In this document: positions 53,264 to 64,000 of the stretch, one piece after another
How positions within the stretch are numbered: position 1 is the first letter of the stretch
How the letters are laid out: every line of letters starts with the position of its first letter
Source: Pantoea agglomerans
Lineage (GTDB): Bacteria; Pseudomonadota; Gammaproteobacteria; Enterobacterales; Enterobacteriaceae
Length of the DNA: 64,000 nucleotides
Assembly (NCBI RefSeq): GCF_021397715.1
Contig: NZ_CP090207.1
Span: 992,001-1,056,000 of the forward strand
Direction of reading: 5' to 3'
Translations under genes and position numbers: made by a program
Notes under the pieces: generated by a model
What the model was told of the DNA's origin: nothing
Databases searched by the model: none
Seen by the model: only the letters and a program-made list of their open reading frames with translations

Positions 53264-54799
53264 TCAGTGCGCACCACCGCCACCGCCGCCTGCGGTAAAC
53301 GGCGGGCGGGCAAACCAGATCAGCACCAGCAGAATCAAAAAGACCCCCGCCGACGCCCAGAAAATTTCATTCGCTGAAATAATCAGTCCCTGATTGGTAA
53401 TCTGCTGGGCGATCCAGGCCGACGCCTGCTGCTGCGTCATTCCCATACTTTCCAGCTGGCTATACATCTGCTGCGAATTGACGTTGTACGGGGTGATCGA
53501 CTCCGTCAGGTAGCTATGATGCATCGACTCGCGGTTACTCCACATGGTCGTGGTAATCGACGTTCCCACCGAGCCTGCAAAGGTACGCATAAAGTTCGAC
53601 AGGCTGGAGGCAGCGGCCATGCGCTCCGGCGGCAATCCCGATAGCGTAATGGTGGTCAGCGGCATAAAGAAGCAGGCCACGGCAAAGCCCTGAATAAACT
53701 GCGGCCAGGCGGAGGCGCCAAAGTCCATTCCCGGTTCAAACGTATACGCGCGCCAGTAGAAGCAGACGGCATACATAATGAAGCTGAACGTGACCAGCCG
53801 TCGCATGTCGAGCTTATGGGCAAAGCGTCCGATGATCGGCGACAGGATCACCGGCAGAATCCCCACCGGCGCAGACGCCAGACCGGCCCAGGTTGCGGTG
53901 TAGCCGTAGACCTCCTGCAACAGCTGCGGCAACAGAACAATCGAGCCGAAGTAGAGCATATAAGCCAGACTGATCGACAGGCAGCCAATGGTGAAGTTGC
54001 GCGACTTAAACAGCGACAGGTCAATGATCGGGTGATCGTCAGTCAGCTCCCACACCAGCAGGACTGACAGCGCAATCACGGCCACTACCCCGAGCACGAT
54101 GATCTCGGACGAGTTAAACCAGTCGAGCTCCTTTCCGCGATCCAGCATCACCTGCAAACAGCCGATCCCCACCACCAGCAGCACCAGCCCGACCATATCG
54201 ATCCGCCGGATTTCGGTTTTGGTTTCCCGGCCTCGCAGGGTTTGCAGCGTCAGTATCACCACCGCCACACCAATCGGCACGTTGATAAAGAAGATCCAGC
54301 CCCAGTGATAGTTATCGCTGATCCAGCCGCCCAGTATCGGGCCACAGATCGGTGCGACGATCACCGTCATCGCCCACAGCGACAGCGCAACACTGCGCTT
54401 GGCGGGCGGATAGTTGTTGAGCAGCAGACTTTGCGACAGCGGGATCAATGGACCCGCGACGATCCCCTGAATGACGCGGAAGAAGATCAGCATCTCCAGG
54501 CTGTCTGACATGCCGCACGCCCAGGAGGCGATAGCAAACAGAATGGTGGACCAGGTAAAGAGCTTCACTTCACCGATGCGTTTTGCCAGCCAGCCGGTCA
54601 GCGGGATCGAGATCGCATTGGCCACACCAAACGAGGTGATGACCCAGGTGCCCTGCGAGTTCGAGGCACCGAGATTACCGGCGATAGTGGGGATAGCCAC
54701 GTTGGCGATGGTCGAGTCCAGTACCTGCATGAACGTCGCCAGCGACAGCGCAATGGTCATTAAGACCAGCGGCATCCCTTCAAGCGGTTTTTGTGCCAT
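53264..54799 (-). CDS. emrB: Multidrug efflux MFS transporter EmrB
   Basis: DHA2-family inner-membrane drug:proton antiporter with 14 hydrophobic segments; it works with EmrA and TolC to expel hydrophobic toxins and uncouplers. It has 511 residues (E. coli 512). VLDSTIANVAIPTIAG and the antiporter motif APICGPILGGWISDNYHW are conserved. The C-terminus ends in a glycine-rich GGGGGGAH tail. It lies 16 bases after emrA. Confidence 0.96.
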   Translation of the reverse strand: MAQKPLEGMPLVLMTIALSLATFMQVLDSTIANVAIPTIAGNLGASNSQGTWVITSFGVANAISIPLTGWLAKRIGEVKLFTWSTILFAIASWACGMSDSLEMLIFFRVIQGIVAGPLIPLSQSLLLNNYPPAKRSVALSLWAMTVIVAPICGPILGGWISDNYHWGWIFFINVPIGVAVVILTLQTLRGRETKTEIRRIDMVGLVLLVVGIGCLQVMLDRGKELDWFNSSEIIVLGVVAVIALSVLLVWELTDDHPIIDLSLFKSRNFTIGCLSISLAYMLYFGSIVLLPQLLQEVYGYTATWAGLASAPVGILPVILSPIIGRFAHKLDMRRLVTFSFIMYAVCFYWRAYTFEPGMDFGASAWPQFIQGFAVACFFMPLTTITLSGLPPERMAAASSLSNFMRTFAGSVGTSITTTMWSNRESMHHSYLTESITPYNVNSQQMYSQLESMGMTQQQASAWIAQQITNQGLIISANEIFWASAGVFLILLVLIWFARPPFTAGGGGGGAH

Positions 54800-54815
54800 T
54801 ACAGCCTCCGCGTCA

Positions 54816-55988
54816 TCATCCGGCGTTGGCGCGGACGATATCGGTGATCAGCTGATTGACCGGCGCAAGGTCAATCGCCAGCGCATTGCTGCTGTAAGCC
54901 GCCTGCTGACGCACGCTGGTCGCCAGGGTGCTGCCCTCTGCGCTGGTGGTATCGATTTTCACCAGCGTCGACAGACCAATACGCAACGGATGCTGGGCGA
55001 TATCCTGCGGGTTAAGCTCGATACGCACCGGCAGACGCTGAACCACTTTGATCCAGTTACCGGTGGCGTTCTGTGCCGGCAGCAGGGAGAACGCACTGCC
55101 GGTACCCATATCTAACCCGACCACTTTACCGTGGTAGACCACGTCATCGCCGTAGATATCAGCAACCACCGTGGCGGGCTGACCGATGCGCACGCCTGCC
55201 AGCTGAGTCTCTTTAAAGTTGGCGTCGATCCACAGATTCGTTGCAGGCACGACAGCCAGCAGCGGCGTGCTGGGGGAGATTTGCGAGCCGACCTGCACGC
55301 TACGACGCGAGACAAAACCGTCCATCGGGCTACGGATGTCGGTACGCTGCAGCGCCAGCCAGGCATCACGCAGTTCCGCGGCGCTCTGTTTCACCGCCGG
55401 CTGGTTTTCCAGCGAGGTATTGAGGATCATCGCCTGATTGGCGTTGTACTGCTGTACCGCTACGTCCAGTTCAGCTTTGGCAGAGGCCACCGCGTCGCGG
55501 GCGTGCTGCAACTCTTCACGACCAATCAGATTCGACGCACCCAGCGGCTCACGACGCTTCAGGTCAGCTTCTGCCTGAGCCAGCGCCGTCTGCCGTAAGG
55601 TGATGGTGGCCTGATACTGCCTGGCGTTGATCATCAGTTGATGGGTCTGGCGGACGCTGGTGGCCAGCGCGGTTTGCGCTTTTTCAAACGCCTGTTCCGC
55701 ATCGGTTTTATCCAGCGAAACCAGCACATCGCCTTTTTTAACGAAGTCGGTATCTTCAAACCAGACTTTATTGACGCTACCGGAAACCTGCGCCATCACC
55801 TGCACCTGATTCCCCGCCACGTAGGCGTCGTCAGTTTCCTGAAAATGGCGCAGCACCAGGAACCAGTAAACTCCCCAGGCAATACCAATCAGCACAAAGA
55901 TCAGCGCCAGCACGATGAGCACACTTTTGCGCTTCTTCTTTTTGTTCGCTGACGGTTGCGGGCTTTGTGCTTCTGCCGTTGCACTCAT
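54816..55988 (-). CDS. emrA: Multidrug efflux membrane fusion protein EmrA
   Basis: Periplasmic adaptor linking EmrB to TolC. From the ATG at 55988 it has 390 residues, equal to E. coli; GGAGAAAG precedes it. A single membrane segment (about 22-45) follows a lysine-rich stretch. Then come a split lipoyl domain (DDAYVAGNQVQVMAQVSG), a long alpha-helical hairpin (about 95-210) and a beta-barrel domain with NATGNWIKVVQRLPVRIEL. Confidence 0.96.
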   Translation of the reverse strand: MSATAEAQSPQPSANKKKKRKSVLIVLALIFVLIGIAWGVYWFLVLRHFQETDDAYVAGNQVQVMAQVSGSVNKVWFEDTDFVKKGDVLVSLDKTDAEQAFEKAQTALATSVRQTHQLMINARQYQATITLRQTALAQAEADLKRREPLGASNLIGREELQHARDAVASAKAELDVAVQQYNANQAMILNTSLENQPAVKQSAAELRDAWLALQRTDIRSPMDGFVSRRSVQVGSQISPSTPLLAVVPATNLWIDANFKETQLAGVRIGQPATVVADIYGDDVVYHGKVVGLDMGTGSAFSLLPAQNATGNWIKVVQRLPVRIELNPQDIAQHPLRIGLSTLVKIDTTSAEGSTLATSVRQQAAYSSNALAIDLAPVNQLITDIVRANAG

Positions 55989-56138
55989 GTCTTTCTCCAC
56001 GTTTTCCATTTAGTCGGGATGCAGGAATCCATTCCCGCCAGCGCCCGAGTCGAAAAAGCCAGCGACTGAGCGCTGGCCGGATAAAAAAGGAAATTAAAAT
56101 AACGGTTTCGACAGGTGATTGTGTCGCACTTCTTGCTA

Positions 56139-56669
56139 TTAGCGGGACAGTGAGGCGATCAACTGATCTTCATCCATTTTATCGAGGCGGTTAAGTAACT
56201 TACGGGTGATGCCTTCCAGCTGGGACTTCTCATCGACCGACAGTGACGACCAGAGATATTGCAGGCTCTGATGCTGGGGTGGCAGCAGCTGACGCAGGAA
56301 CTCATTGCCTTTTTCGGTCAGGTGCAGGTGCAGACAGCGACGGTCGTGATCGCTTTCGCGGCGCTCGATCCAGCCGCGCTTTTCCAGCTCATCAGCAATA
56401 CGCGTGGCGTTGGTACGTGATGAACCCAGTGCCGAGCTCAGCTCTGACGGCTGAATACTCTGGTTCTCCTGCGCATCCAGCGTAATCAATGCCATGAACA
56501 GGGTTTCGTTGATTCCCTGGGCCTTCAGCATCTTGTTGCGGTTGTCCAGCAGTTTACCCTGCATGTGCATACAGAGACGCGTCAGGATAATTTCCTGCAA
56601 CGGAAAATCCTTATGGCGATTGGCACGGATGTTAAGCATCTGCTCAATGGGAGTAAACGAACTTTCCAT
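56139..56669 (-). CDS. emrR: MarR-family repressor EmrR (MprA)
   Basis: Dimeric winged-helix repressor of emrRAB that releases DNA on binding drugs such as salicylate or uncouplers. It has 176 residues from the ATG at 56669, as in E. coli. The recognition region [35 protein letters not shown] is highly conserved. emrA is 150 bases downstream. GAGG precedes a T8 stretch before the start. Confidence 0.95.
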   Translation of the reverse strand: MESSFTPIEQMLNIRANRHKDFPLQEIILTRLCMHMQGKLLDNRNKMLKAQGINETLFMALITLDAQENQSIQPSELSSALGSSRTNATRIADELEKRGWIERRESDHDRRCLHLHLTEKGNEFLRQLLPPQHQSLQYLWSSLSVDEKSQLEGITRKLLNRLDKMDEDQLIASLSR

Positions 56670-56973
56670 TAAAAAAAACCTCACTAATTGCAACTTGTAT
56701 AATAACTATGGTGACAGATTAAGCGTAGTCACATTTTCGGCAGGTGAGAGCGGATACGGTCACACTGCCACCAACAGGCGACTCCAGGCCATTCCCTGGC
56801 CCTGGGTTAAAAACCCGTACGCCCGGCGACAGTGAACGTGCCGGGACGTGATCAAAAAGGTGTCGAATTTAATAATTTCGCGAGGAAAAATAACTGAAGT
56901 GAATAGGTTTATCACTAACCATAACAAACCTAACCATTTGTGACCAGACTCAATCAGCTATCCGGCCTGCGCT
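56670..56973. other. Intergenic region upstream of emrR, no gene seen
   Basis: About 300 bases between emrR and the MFS gene, both minus strand. It holds short inverted repeats GGGTT/AACCC near 56804 and CCGGC/GCCGG near 56823-56844, and an AT-rich part near emrR where its promoter and operator are expected. In E. coli ygaZH lie in this position; no trace of them is seen. Confidence 0.5.
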
Positions 56974-58161
56974 TCAGCTCATTTTTGCCTGCTCAAATCG
57001 CTGGCCGTTAAACCAAATCAACAGGTTAACCAGCGTCAGCACGACGCCTGCGCTACATACGCCGTACCAGCCTGACAGATGGTAGGCGGTGGCGGAAAGC
57101 AGTGAACCCACTGCGCCGCCGATAAAATAACTGGTCATGTAACCGGCATTAAGGCGGTTACGCGCGTCCGGCAACTGGGCATAAATCACGCTTTGATTGG
57201 TGATATGCACCGCCTGTACCGCCAGATCCAGCAACAGGATGCCGACAATCAGTGCCGCCAGAGAGTGCGCGCCCAATGCGATCGGCAGCCACGACAGCAG
57301 CATAATCAGCAGGCCGACGCGGGTAGTCAGCTTCGCTTTGCCTTTATCCGCCAGTGAACCCGCCTGACGTGCCGCCAGCGCACCCGCGGCACCCACCAGC
57401 CCCAGCAGGCCAATTTCACCTTCTGAAAAGTGGTAAGGCGGAGCAGAAAGCAAAAAGGCCATCGAGGTCCACAACAGGCTGAAGTTGGCAAAAGAGAGAC
57501 AGCCGGTCCAGGCGCGGGTCCGGATCACCCGATTGCTGGCGTAAAGCCTGAAAATAGATGTCAGCAGCTGGCGGTAACTCATCGTCACCGACACGCTGAC
57601 GCGCGGCAGGAAGTGCCACAGCGCCAGCGCCATGACGCCCATCAACAGGCTGGCGGTCCAGTAAACCGTGCGCCAGCCGCCGAGTTGCGCCAGTCCACCG
57701 GCCACGGTTCGCGCCAGCAGGATACCCAGCAGCAGGCCACTCATCACCGTGCCGACAATTTTGCCACGCCGTTCCGGTGCGGCCAGAGTGGCGGCCAGCG
57801 GCACCAGAATCTGCGCCGCCACCGAGAACAGACCGGTCATTAGCGTGCCGAGCAGCAAAAACAGGAAAGAGTGCGACAGGGCGATCATCACCATGCCTGC
57901 CGCCGCCAGCAGGATCATGGTGACGATCAGGCTGCGGCGTTCCAATCTGTCACCCAGCGGCACCAGCAGCAACAGTCCGCAGGCGTAACCCAGCTGCGCC
58001 GTGGTTACGATAAAACCGGCGAGGCTGACAGAGAGATCGAACTGATGAGCAATGGTACTGAGCAGAGGCTGGACGTAATAGTTGCTGGCAACGGAAAGCC
58101 CGGTGGCCACCGACATCAGCATAACCAGAGCAGGCGTCAGACCCTGACGGGAAGCATTCAT
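56974..58161 (-). CDS. ygaY: MFS transporter, YgaY-type
   Basis: A 395-residue inner-membrane transporter with 12 hydrophobic segments, similar to the MFS protein found next to proX in enterobacteria. The motif-A loop reads GDRLERR, and QAVHITNQSVIYAQLPDARNRLNAGYM is conserved among sugar/drug efflux relatives. The corresponding E. coli K-12 gene is a pseudogene; here the frame is intact. The substrate is unknown. The ATG at 58161 has no clear ribosome binding site, and a TTG three codons earlier is an alternative. Confidence 0.85.
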   Translation of the reverse strand: MNASRQGLTPALVMLMSVATGLSVASNYYVQPLLSTIAHQFDLSVSLAGFIVTTAQLGYACGLLLLVPLGDRLERRSLIVTMILLAAAGMVMIALSHSFLFLLLGTLMTGLFSVAAQILVPLAATLAAPERRGKIVGTVMSGLLLGILLARTVAGGLAQLGGWRTVYWTASLLMGVMALALWHFLPRVSVSVTMSYRQLLTSIFRLYASNRVIRTRAWTGCLSFANFSLLWTSMAFLLSAPPYHFSEGEIGLLGLVGAAGALAARQAGSLADKGKAKLTTRVGLLIMLLSWLPIALGAHSLAALIVGILLLDLAVQAVHITNQSVIYAQLPDARNRLNAGYMTSYFIGGAVGSLLSATAYHLSGWYGVCSAGVVLTLVNLLIWFNGQRFEQAKMS

Positions 58162-58264
58162 AAACAACAACGGCAGCTAATAATCATAAGATGGTAATAA
58201 TAACTCAAAAAACTATTTCACACGCATCTTTATTAACAGGCCATACCAGTTTGCTTAACAGACA

Positions 58265-58291
58265 CAAAAAAGGGCGGACAAGGTCCGCCCT
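58265..58291 (-). terminator. proVWX terminator
   Basis: On the minus strand GGGCGGAC / GTCCGCCC with a 3-base loop is followed by TTTTTT, 18 bases after the proX stop. Confidence 0.92.
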
Positions 58292-58308
58292 GAGGGAGAA
58301 GAGAGGCG

Positions 58309-59307
58309 TTACTTCGCGGCGGCCTGGGCGTCACTGACCCACTTATCAAATTCTGCCTGATGGGCTTTGATCCAGCCATCGACGTGACCATTGATCGCCT
58401 CTTCTGACGACTGGCCGGCATGCATCGCGGCGTTTTCCGCATTGATATCGGCCAGTGGCAGTTTCATCTCTGCGAACAGTTTTGCCGCCGCCGGGTTTTT
58501 CTCAGCCCAGGCTTTATTCGCCACAATGTGCATGGTGTTGACCGGGAAGCCGTAGTTAGCGCCGTTAGCCAGTTTAGTATCGACGTTTTTCTGCTCGCCC
58601 GGCATGGAAGAGAACGGCACCTGCAGCCAGGTGACATCGCGGCCCGGCTTCATCACGTCGCTGACCCAGTAAGGCGTCCAGGTGTAATAGAGGATCGGCT
58701 TAGCCTGCTTAAAGCGGGTAATGGTGTCGGCAATCATCGCGGAATAGTTCCCCTGATTGTGCTCAACGGTTTTACTCAGGCCAAAGGCTTCGATCTGATG
58801 ATTAATCACCGCTTCACAGCCCCAGCCTGGAGTACAACCGGTCAGGTCCGCCTTGCCGTCGCCGTTGGTATCAAACAGCGCGGCGATCTTAGGATCTTTC
58901 AGCTGTTCAATATTGGTGATGTGGTACTTTTCTGCGGTTTTTTTATCGATCAGATAGCCCTGGGCGGCACCGGTGACGTAAGTCCCCTGGCGATAAAACT
59001 TCGCATCACCGCCTGCGGCTTTATACATATCATCGTGCAGCGGCTTCCAGTTGGTGGCAATAAAGGTCGCATCGCCAGCGGCAATCGAGGTATAGCCGAC
59101 GTTGTAATCCACTTCACTCGGTTTCTCTACCTGATAACCGAGTTTTTCCAGCGCGCGGCTGACAATCAGCGTCTGGAAGGTTTCTTCAGAAATGGTGCTC
59201 TGAATGGGCTTCACCGTGATGCCTTTGCCGGGCAGATCGGCTGCAGAGGCCTGTGAAACAGTCAATGTGGCTAACACGGCGGCGAGCAGAGGAGCTGTCT
59301 TGCGCAT
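58309..59307 (-). CDS. proX: Glycine betaine-binding periplasmic protein ProX
   Basis: High-affinity betaine/proline betaine receptor of the ProU ABC importer. It has 332 residues (E. coli 330). A Sec signal peptide ends near [13 protein letters not shown]. The OpuAC-type fold contains [15 protein letters not shown] and [13 protein letters not shown], whose tryptophans form the betaine cage in E. coli ProX. AAGGAATC precedes the ATG. Last gene of proVWX. Confidence 0.97.
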   Translation of the reverse strand: MRKTAPLLAAVLATLTVSQASAADLPGKGITVKPIQSTISEETFQTLIVSRALEKLGYQVEKPSEVDYNVGYTSIAAGDATFIATNWKPLHDDMYKAAGGDAKFYRQGTYVTGAAQGYLIDKKTAEKYHITNIEQLKDPKIAALFDTNGDGKADLTGCTPGWGCEAVINHQIEAFGLSKTVEHNQGNYSAMIADTITRFKQAKPILYYTWTPYWVSDVMKPGRDVTWLQVPFSSMPGEQKNVDTKLANGANYGFPVNTMHIVANKAWAEKNPAAAKLFAEMKLPLADINAENAAMHAGQSSEEAINGHVDGWIKAHQAEFDKWVSDAQAAAK

Positions 59308-59359
59308 AGTGATTCCTTATTTTTTGCGAGCGGGCGACACGCGGGTGCCGCCCGAAAAC

Positions 59360-60454
59360 TCATTTCTTACGAAACGGAGAGAGGATCAGGCCAATCGGGC
59401 CGCTGTGGTACCAGTGACGGTTGCCACGGCTGCGGTTATCACGGCCAAAGGATTGAGTCAGACGATCGAGGATGATGGCGAGGATCACAATGCCGACGCC
59501 GCCGACGGTCGCCAGACCCATATCGAGACGGCCAATGCCGCGCAGGACCATCTGGCCCAGACCGCCGACGGCAATCATCGAGGCAATCACCACCATCGAC
59601 AGCGCCAGCATCAGGGTCTGGTTAACGCCTGCCATAATGGTCGGCATCGCCAGCGGTAGCTGCACTTTAAACAGCAGCTGACGCGGACTGGCACCGAAGG
59701 ATTCACTCGCTTCGATCAGGTCGGCAGGCACCTGCTTAATCCCGAGAATCGTCAGACGCACAATCGGCGGCAGGGCAAAGATAATGGTGACCACCACGCC
59801 AGGCACGTTGCCGATACCAAACAGCATGACAATCGGCACCAGATAAACGAAGGCGGGTGTGGTCTGCATCGCATCCAGCAGCGGCCTGACAATGCGTGCG
59901 GCGCGCTGACTGCGGGCCAGCCAGATCCCCAGCGGCAGGCCGATCAGGATACAGAACAGCAGCGCGGTGAGAACCAGCGCCAGCGTCACCATCGCCTGCG
60001 ACCAGGCACCAATCGCACCAATCAGCACCAGCGAAATCAGCGTTGCGATCCCCATTGCCGGGCTGGCAATCTGCCAGGCGATCAGCGCGAAGACCAGGAT
60101 GGCTACCGGCGCGGGCATCCCCAGCAGCAGTTGCTGGAACGCGCTAAGAATATAATCGACCGGTACCCGAATCCCCTGGAACAGCGGACGAAAGTGATTC
60201 ACTACCCAGTCGATACCGTTAGTCACCCAGTGATCGAGCGGTATCCAGGTTTTGTGAAACGGGTCCAGAAGATTGAAATGTTCTGGCTGGGCCGCCGGTG
60301 CGCTGTGCAGCCAGTCACTGCTGGCGGCATCCGGTGTCGCGCTGCCATCCGGCGCGCCCCAGGCGTCAGCGCCGCCGCTGGTGGCCGGTGCGGCCTGGCT
60401 GCTGGTGGGAGCAGCACTGGCGGTATCCCACGGATTGCTGGTTTCCTGACTCAT
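59360..60454 (-). CDS. proW: Glycine betaine ABC transporter permease ProW
   Basis: Integral membrane permease of ProU. It has 364 residues (E. coli 354). An unusual N-terminal segment of about 50 residues rich in Ala, Ser, Thr, Pro and Gly precedes the conserved [14 protein letters not shown]. The EAA loop reads [26 protein letters not shown], where the ATPase docks. The start overlaps the proV stop by 4 bases (ATGA), so the pair is coupled. Confidence 0.96.
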   Translation of the reverse strand: MSQETSNPWDTASAAPTSSQAAPATSGGADAWGAPDGSATPDAASSDWLHSAPAAQPEHFNLLDPFHKTWIPLDHWVTNGIDWVVNHFRPLFQGIRVPVDYILSAFQQLLLGMPAPVAILVFALIAWQIASPAMGIATLISLVLIGAIGAWSQAMVTLALVLTALLFCILIGLPLGIWLARSQRAARIVRPLLDAMQTTPAFVYLVPIVMLFGIGNVPGVVVTIIFALPPIVRLTILGIKQVPADLIEASESFGASPRQLLFKVQLPLAMPTIMAGVNQTLMLALSMVVIASMIAVGGLGQMVLRGIGRLDMGLATVGGVGIVILAIILDRLTQSFGRDNRSRGNRHWYHSGPIGLILSPFRKK

Positions 60455-61647
60455 GGCTGGGCTCCTTCACGATCTAATGCGCGCAACAGCGTGCTTTTGG
60501 AAATGATACCGACGTACTGATTTTCTTCTCCGACTACCGGCACCGCGCAGGGCGCCTGAGCAACGTGAGAGAGCAAATCGTTGAGTGAGGTATCGGCAGG
60601 AACCGCCACGGGTGCGTCGAGCAGCGCGCTGTCCAGCCCTTCGCCGGCTGCCAGCGCCGCTTTCAGTGAATCCGTGGAGACCACACCGATGAATTTCTGC
60701 TTCTCCAGCACGTAGCCGTAATCGCGATCTTCATCCTGTAGCAGTTTGATGGCGGAGCGTGGACCAAAACCGGCCGCTTTGCGGATTAACGCGCCGGCGC
60801 TGCGACGGGCGATATCTTTGGCGCTGAAGACGTGGCTGATATCGACGCCGCGGAAGAAAGTGCGCACGTAGTCATTGGCGGGATTATTCAGGATCTCATC
60901 GGGTGTGCCGACCTGCACCACTTCGCCGCCCTGCATAATGGCAATACGATCGCCAATACGCATCGCTTCATCCAGATCGTGGGAAATAAAGACGATGGTG
61001 CGCTGATGGCGGGCCTGTAAATTGACCAGCTCATCCTGCATTTCGGTTCGAATCAACGGGTCCAGCGCAGAGAAGGCTTCATCCATTAATAATATGTCGG
61101 GATTAATCGCCAGCGCGCGGGCTAATCCAACACGCTGACGCATGCCGCCGGAAAGTTCATCCGGGTAAGCATGAGCATAATTCTCCAGGCCAACCTGGCG
61201 TAACGCCTCTAATGCTTTTTCCTGCCGTTCAGCCAGCGCTATTCCGGCTAATTCCATGCCGAAGGCGGTATTATTTATGACATTCATATGCGGCATCAAA
61301 GCAAATGACTGGAATACCATGCTGATTTTATTTCGGCGAACTTCGCGCAGTTCGCTATCCGATATTTTCGCAATATCGACACCATCAATAATCACCTGGC
61401 CGCGTGTCGGCTCTATCAGACGATTGAGAAGGCGAACCATGGTCGATTTTCCTGAACCGGATAACCCCATGATGACGAATATCTCGCCTTCTTCAATGGC
61501 CAGACTGGCGTTCTTTACTCCGAGAGAAAGACCGGTCTTCTCCAGAATCACATCTTTGGTTGCACCCTGTTCAATATATTTAAATGCGCGATCCGGATTG
61601 TCGCCAAATATCTTATAGAGGTTCTTTACTTCGAGTTTTATTGCCAT
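60451..61647 (-). CDS. proV: Glycine betaine ABC transporter ATPase ProV
   Basis: ATPase subunit of the osmotically induced ProU importer. It has 398 residues (E. coli 400). Walker [10 protein letters not shown], signature [15 protein letters not shown] and Walker [13 protein letters not shown] are intact. A C-terminal CBS pair (about 280-398) is typical of betaine importers that sense ionic strength. First gene of proVWX. AGGA lies 12 bases from the ATG, a long spacing. Confidence 0.97.
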   Translation of the reverse strand: MAIKLEVKNLYKIFGDNPDRAFKYIEQGATKDVILEKTGLSLGVKNASLAIEEGEIFVIMGLSGSGKSTMVRLLNRLIEPTRGQVIIDGVDIAKISDSELREVRRNKISMVFQSFALMPHMNVINNTAFGMELAGIALAERQEKALEALRQVGLENYAHAYPDELSGGMRQRVGLARALAINPDILLMDEAFSALDPLIRTEMQDELVNLQARHQRTIVFISHDLDEAMRIGDRIAIMQGGEVVQVGTPDEILNNPANDYVRTFFRGVDISHVFSAKDIARRSAGALIRKAAGFGPRSAIKLLQDEDRDYGYVLEKQKFIGVVSTDSLKAALAAGEGLDSALLDAPVAVPADTSLNDLLSHVAQAPCAVPVVGEENQYVGIISKSTLLRALDREGAQP

Positions 61648-61717
61648 GCAGTCATTAAATCCTGGTTAAATTATTTAATATTATTCTGCCTGTCCCGCTG
61701 AAATTTGAGCAGGCCAT

Positions 61718-61745
61718 ACCGTAGCATACTGAGATTATCTGACAA
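61718..61745 (-). promoter_or_regulatory. Possible proVWX promoter
   Basis: On the minus strand TTGTCA (61740-61745), a 16-base spacer and TACGGT (61718-61723), about 70 bases before proV. The region to the proV start is AT rich, as expected where H-NS controls proU. Confidence 0.4.
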
Positions 61746-62113
61746 CCCTGATGGCGGATATTGGCGTAGCCGCTGGCGGGCTGATGCCGATTATCGCCAG
61801 TGCTCACAAGGGATCAGCGCAGATTAATTTTTTATGAAAGGAAGTGGAATTTATTGGCCTTCTGGCCGGTTTTCGGCCGTAAAGGCGGGAAATTAGCGCC
61901 TGCAAACGGGAAATATTACCGAAATAATGGCGCCTGACAGCGTAAAATAATTATCTGAATAATCGCAAATTTCAGGTGAATAATTGCCACTGATCAAAAA
62001 CTCTTTTGACCGGCTGAAGTGCAGCGAAAAAAAGGGTTTCGCGAGGCGGCACGAGCTGCCATCTGCTCAACTAAACCGCAACTGGCGGGCAGGGAAGGGG
62101 ATACCGGTAAGGT

Positions 62114-62138
62114 CCGGGCGCGGTGGCAGCACGCCCGG
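62114..62138 (-). terminator. Weak hairpin after nrdF
   Basis: CCGGGCG / CGCCCGG with an 11-base loop lies just after the nrdF stop on the minus strand, but no T run follows, so it may stabilise the message or assist Rho rather than terminate. Confidence 0.35.
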
Positions 62139-62144
62139 CAGGGA

Positions 62145-64000
<1,856 letters not shown>

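Larger units (their letters stand above)
61648..62144. other. Intergenic region between nrdF and proV
   Basis: Nearly 500 bases without a credible gene. It contains the proV promoter region, a GGCC-rich inverted repeat near 61856-61876, AT-rich runs (61653-61685 and 61940-61985) that could bind H-NS, and a GC-rich hairpin after nrdF. Confidence 0.6.

Noticed and set aside
58420..59256. 278-codon open frame antisense to proX
   Set aside because: Shadow of proX on the other strand; no family resemblance.

Overview
The window is chromosomal DNA from an enterobacterium. The 16S variable regions and the close match of nearly every protein to Escherichia coli orthologues suggest the Erwiniaceae, most likely Pantoea. 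This assignment comes from recognising sequence, not from a database search. Almost all of it is core genome. I see no prophage, insertion sequence, CRISPR array, toxin-antitoxin pair or defence island, and no previously undescribed multi-gene system. The noteworthy material is in the spacers and in the gene order.

Layout, left to right: (1) 55-8249, narK-narGHJI, the anaerobic nitrate transporter and respiratory nitrate reductase. (2) 8397-12360, mltB, then an accessory pocket (yjdM, a DapA/NanA-family aldolase, tam), then pncC. (3) 12457-17369, recA with LexA box, recX, alaS, csrA. (4) 17654-18664, a stable RNA operon of one tRNA-Ser(GCU) and four tRNA-Arg(ACG), with repeated, structured spacers that carry copies of the tRNA 3' end. 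(5) 19133-22430, yqaB, yqaA, gshA, the sRNA gene micA on the minus strand with a sigma-E promoter, and luxS. (6) 22487-53225, a block that lies elsewhere in E. coli K-12: corB, ypjD, ffh, rpsP-rimM-trmD-rplS, a GNAT gene, aroF-tyrA, pheLA, raiA, bamD, rluD-pgeF, clpB, a complete rrn operon (16S, tRNA-Ile, tRNA-Ala, 23S, 5S), kgtP, yfiM, pssA, patZ, tapT, trxC, yfiF. (7) 53264-64000, emrRAB, an intact ygaY-type MFS gene, proVWX, nrdF and the 3' part of nrdE.

Functional groups are clear. NarGHI with chaperone NarJ and antiporter NarK forms a complete nitrate respiration module, with genes joined by 4-base overlaps. The ffh/rpsP/rimM/trmD/rplS segment serves translation and protein targeting. 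aroF-tyrA and pheLA make tyrosine and phenylalanine and carry visible control elements (a TyrR-like box; a phenylalanine attenuator with a 15-residue leader peptide). Stress functions include recA/recX, clpB (sigma-32 promoter), raiA (CRP-like site placed for class II activation), trxC, emrRAB, proVWX and nrdEF.

The most interesting observations are the degenerate tRNA-end repeats between the tRNA-Arg genes, with a shifted but preserved stem in the fourth copy; two long hairpin insertions in the rRNA operon spacers, one with ERIC-like sequence; the placement of the corB-yfiF block exactly between luxS and emrB; and the narKGHJI cluster beside mltB.
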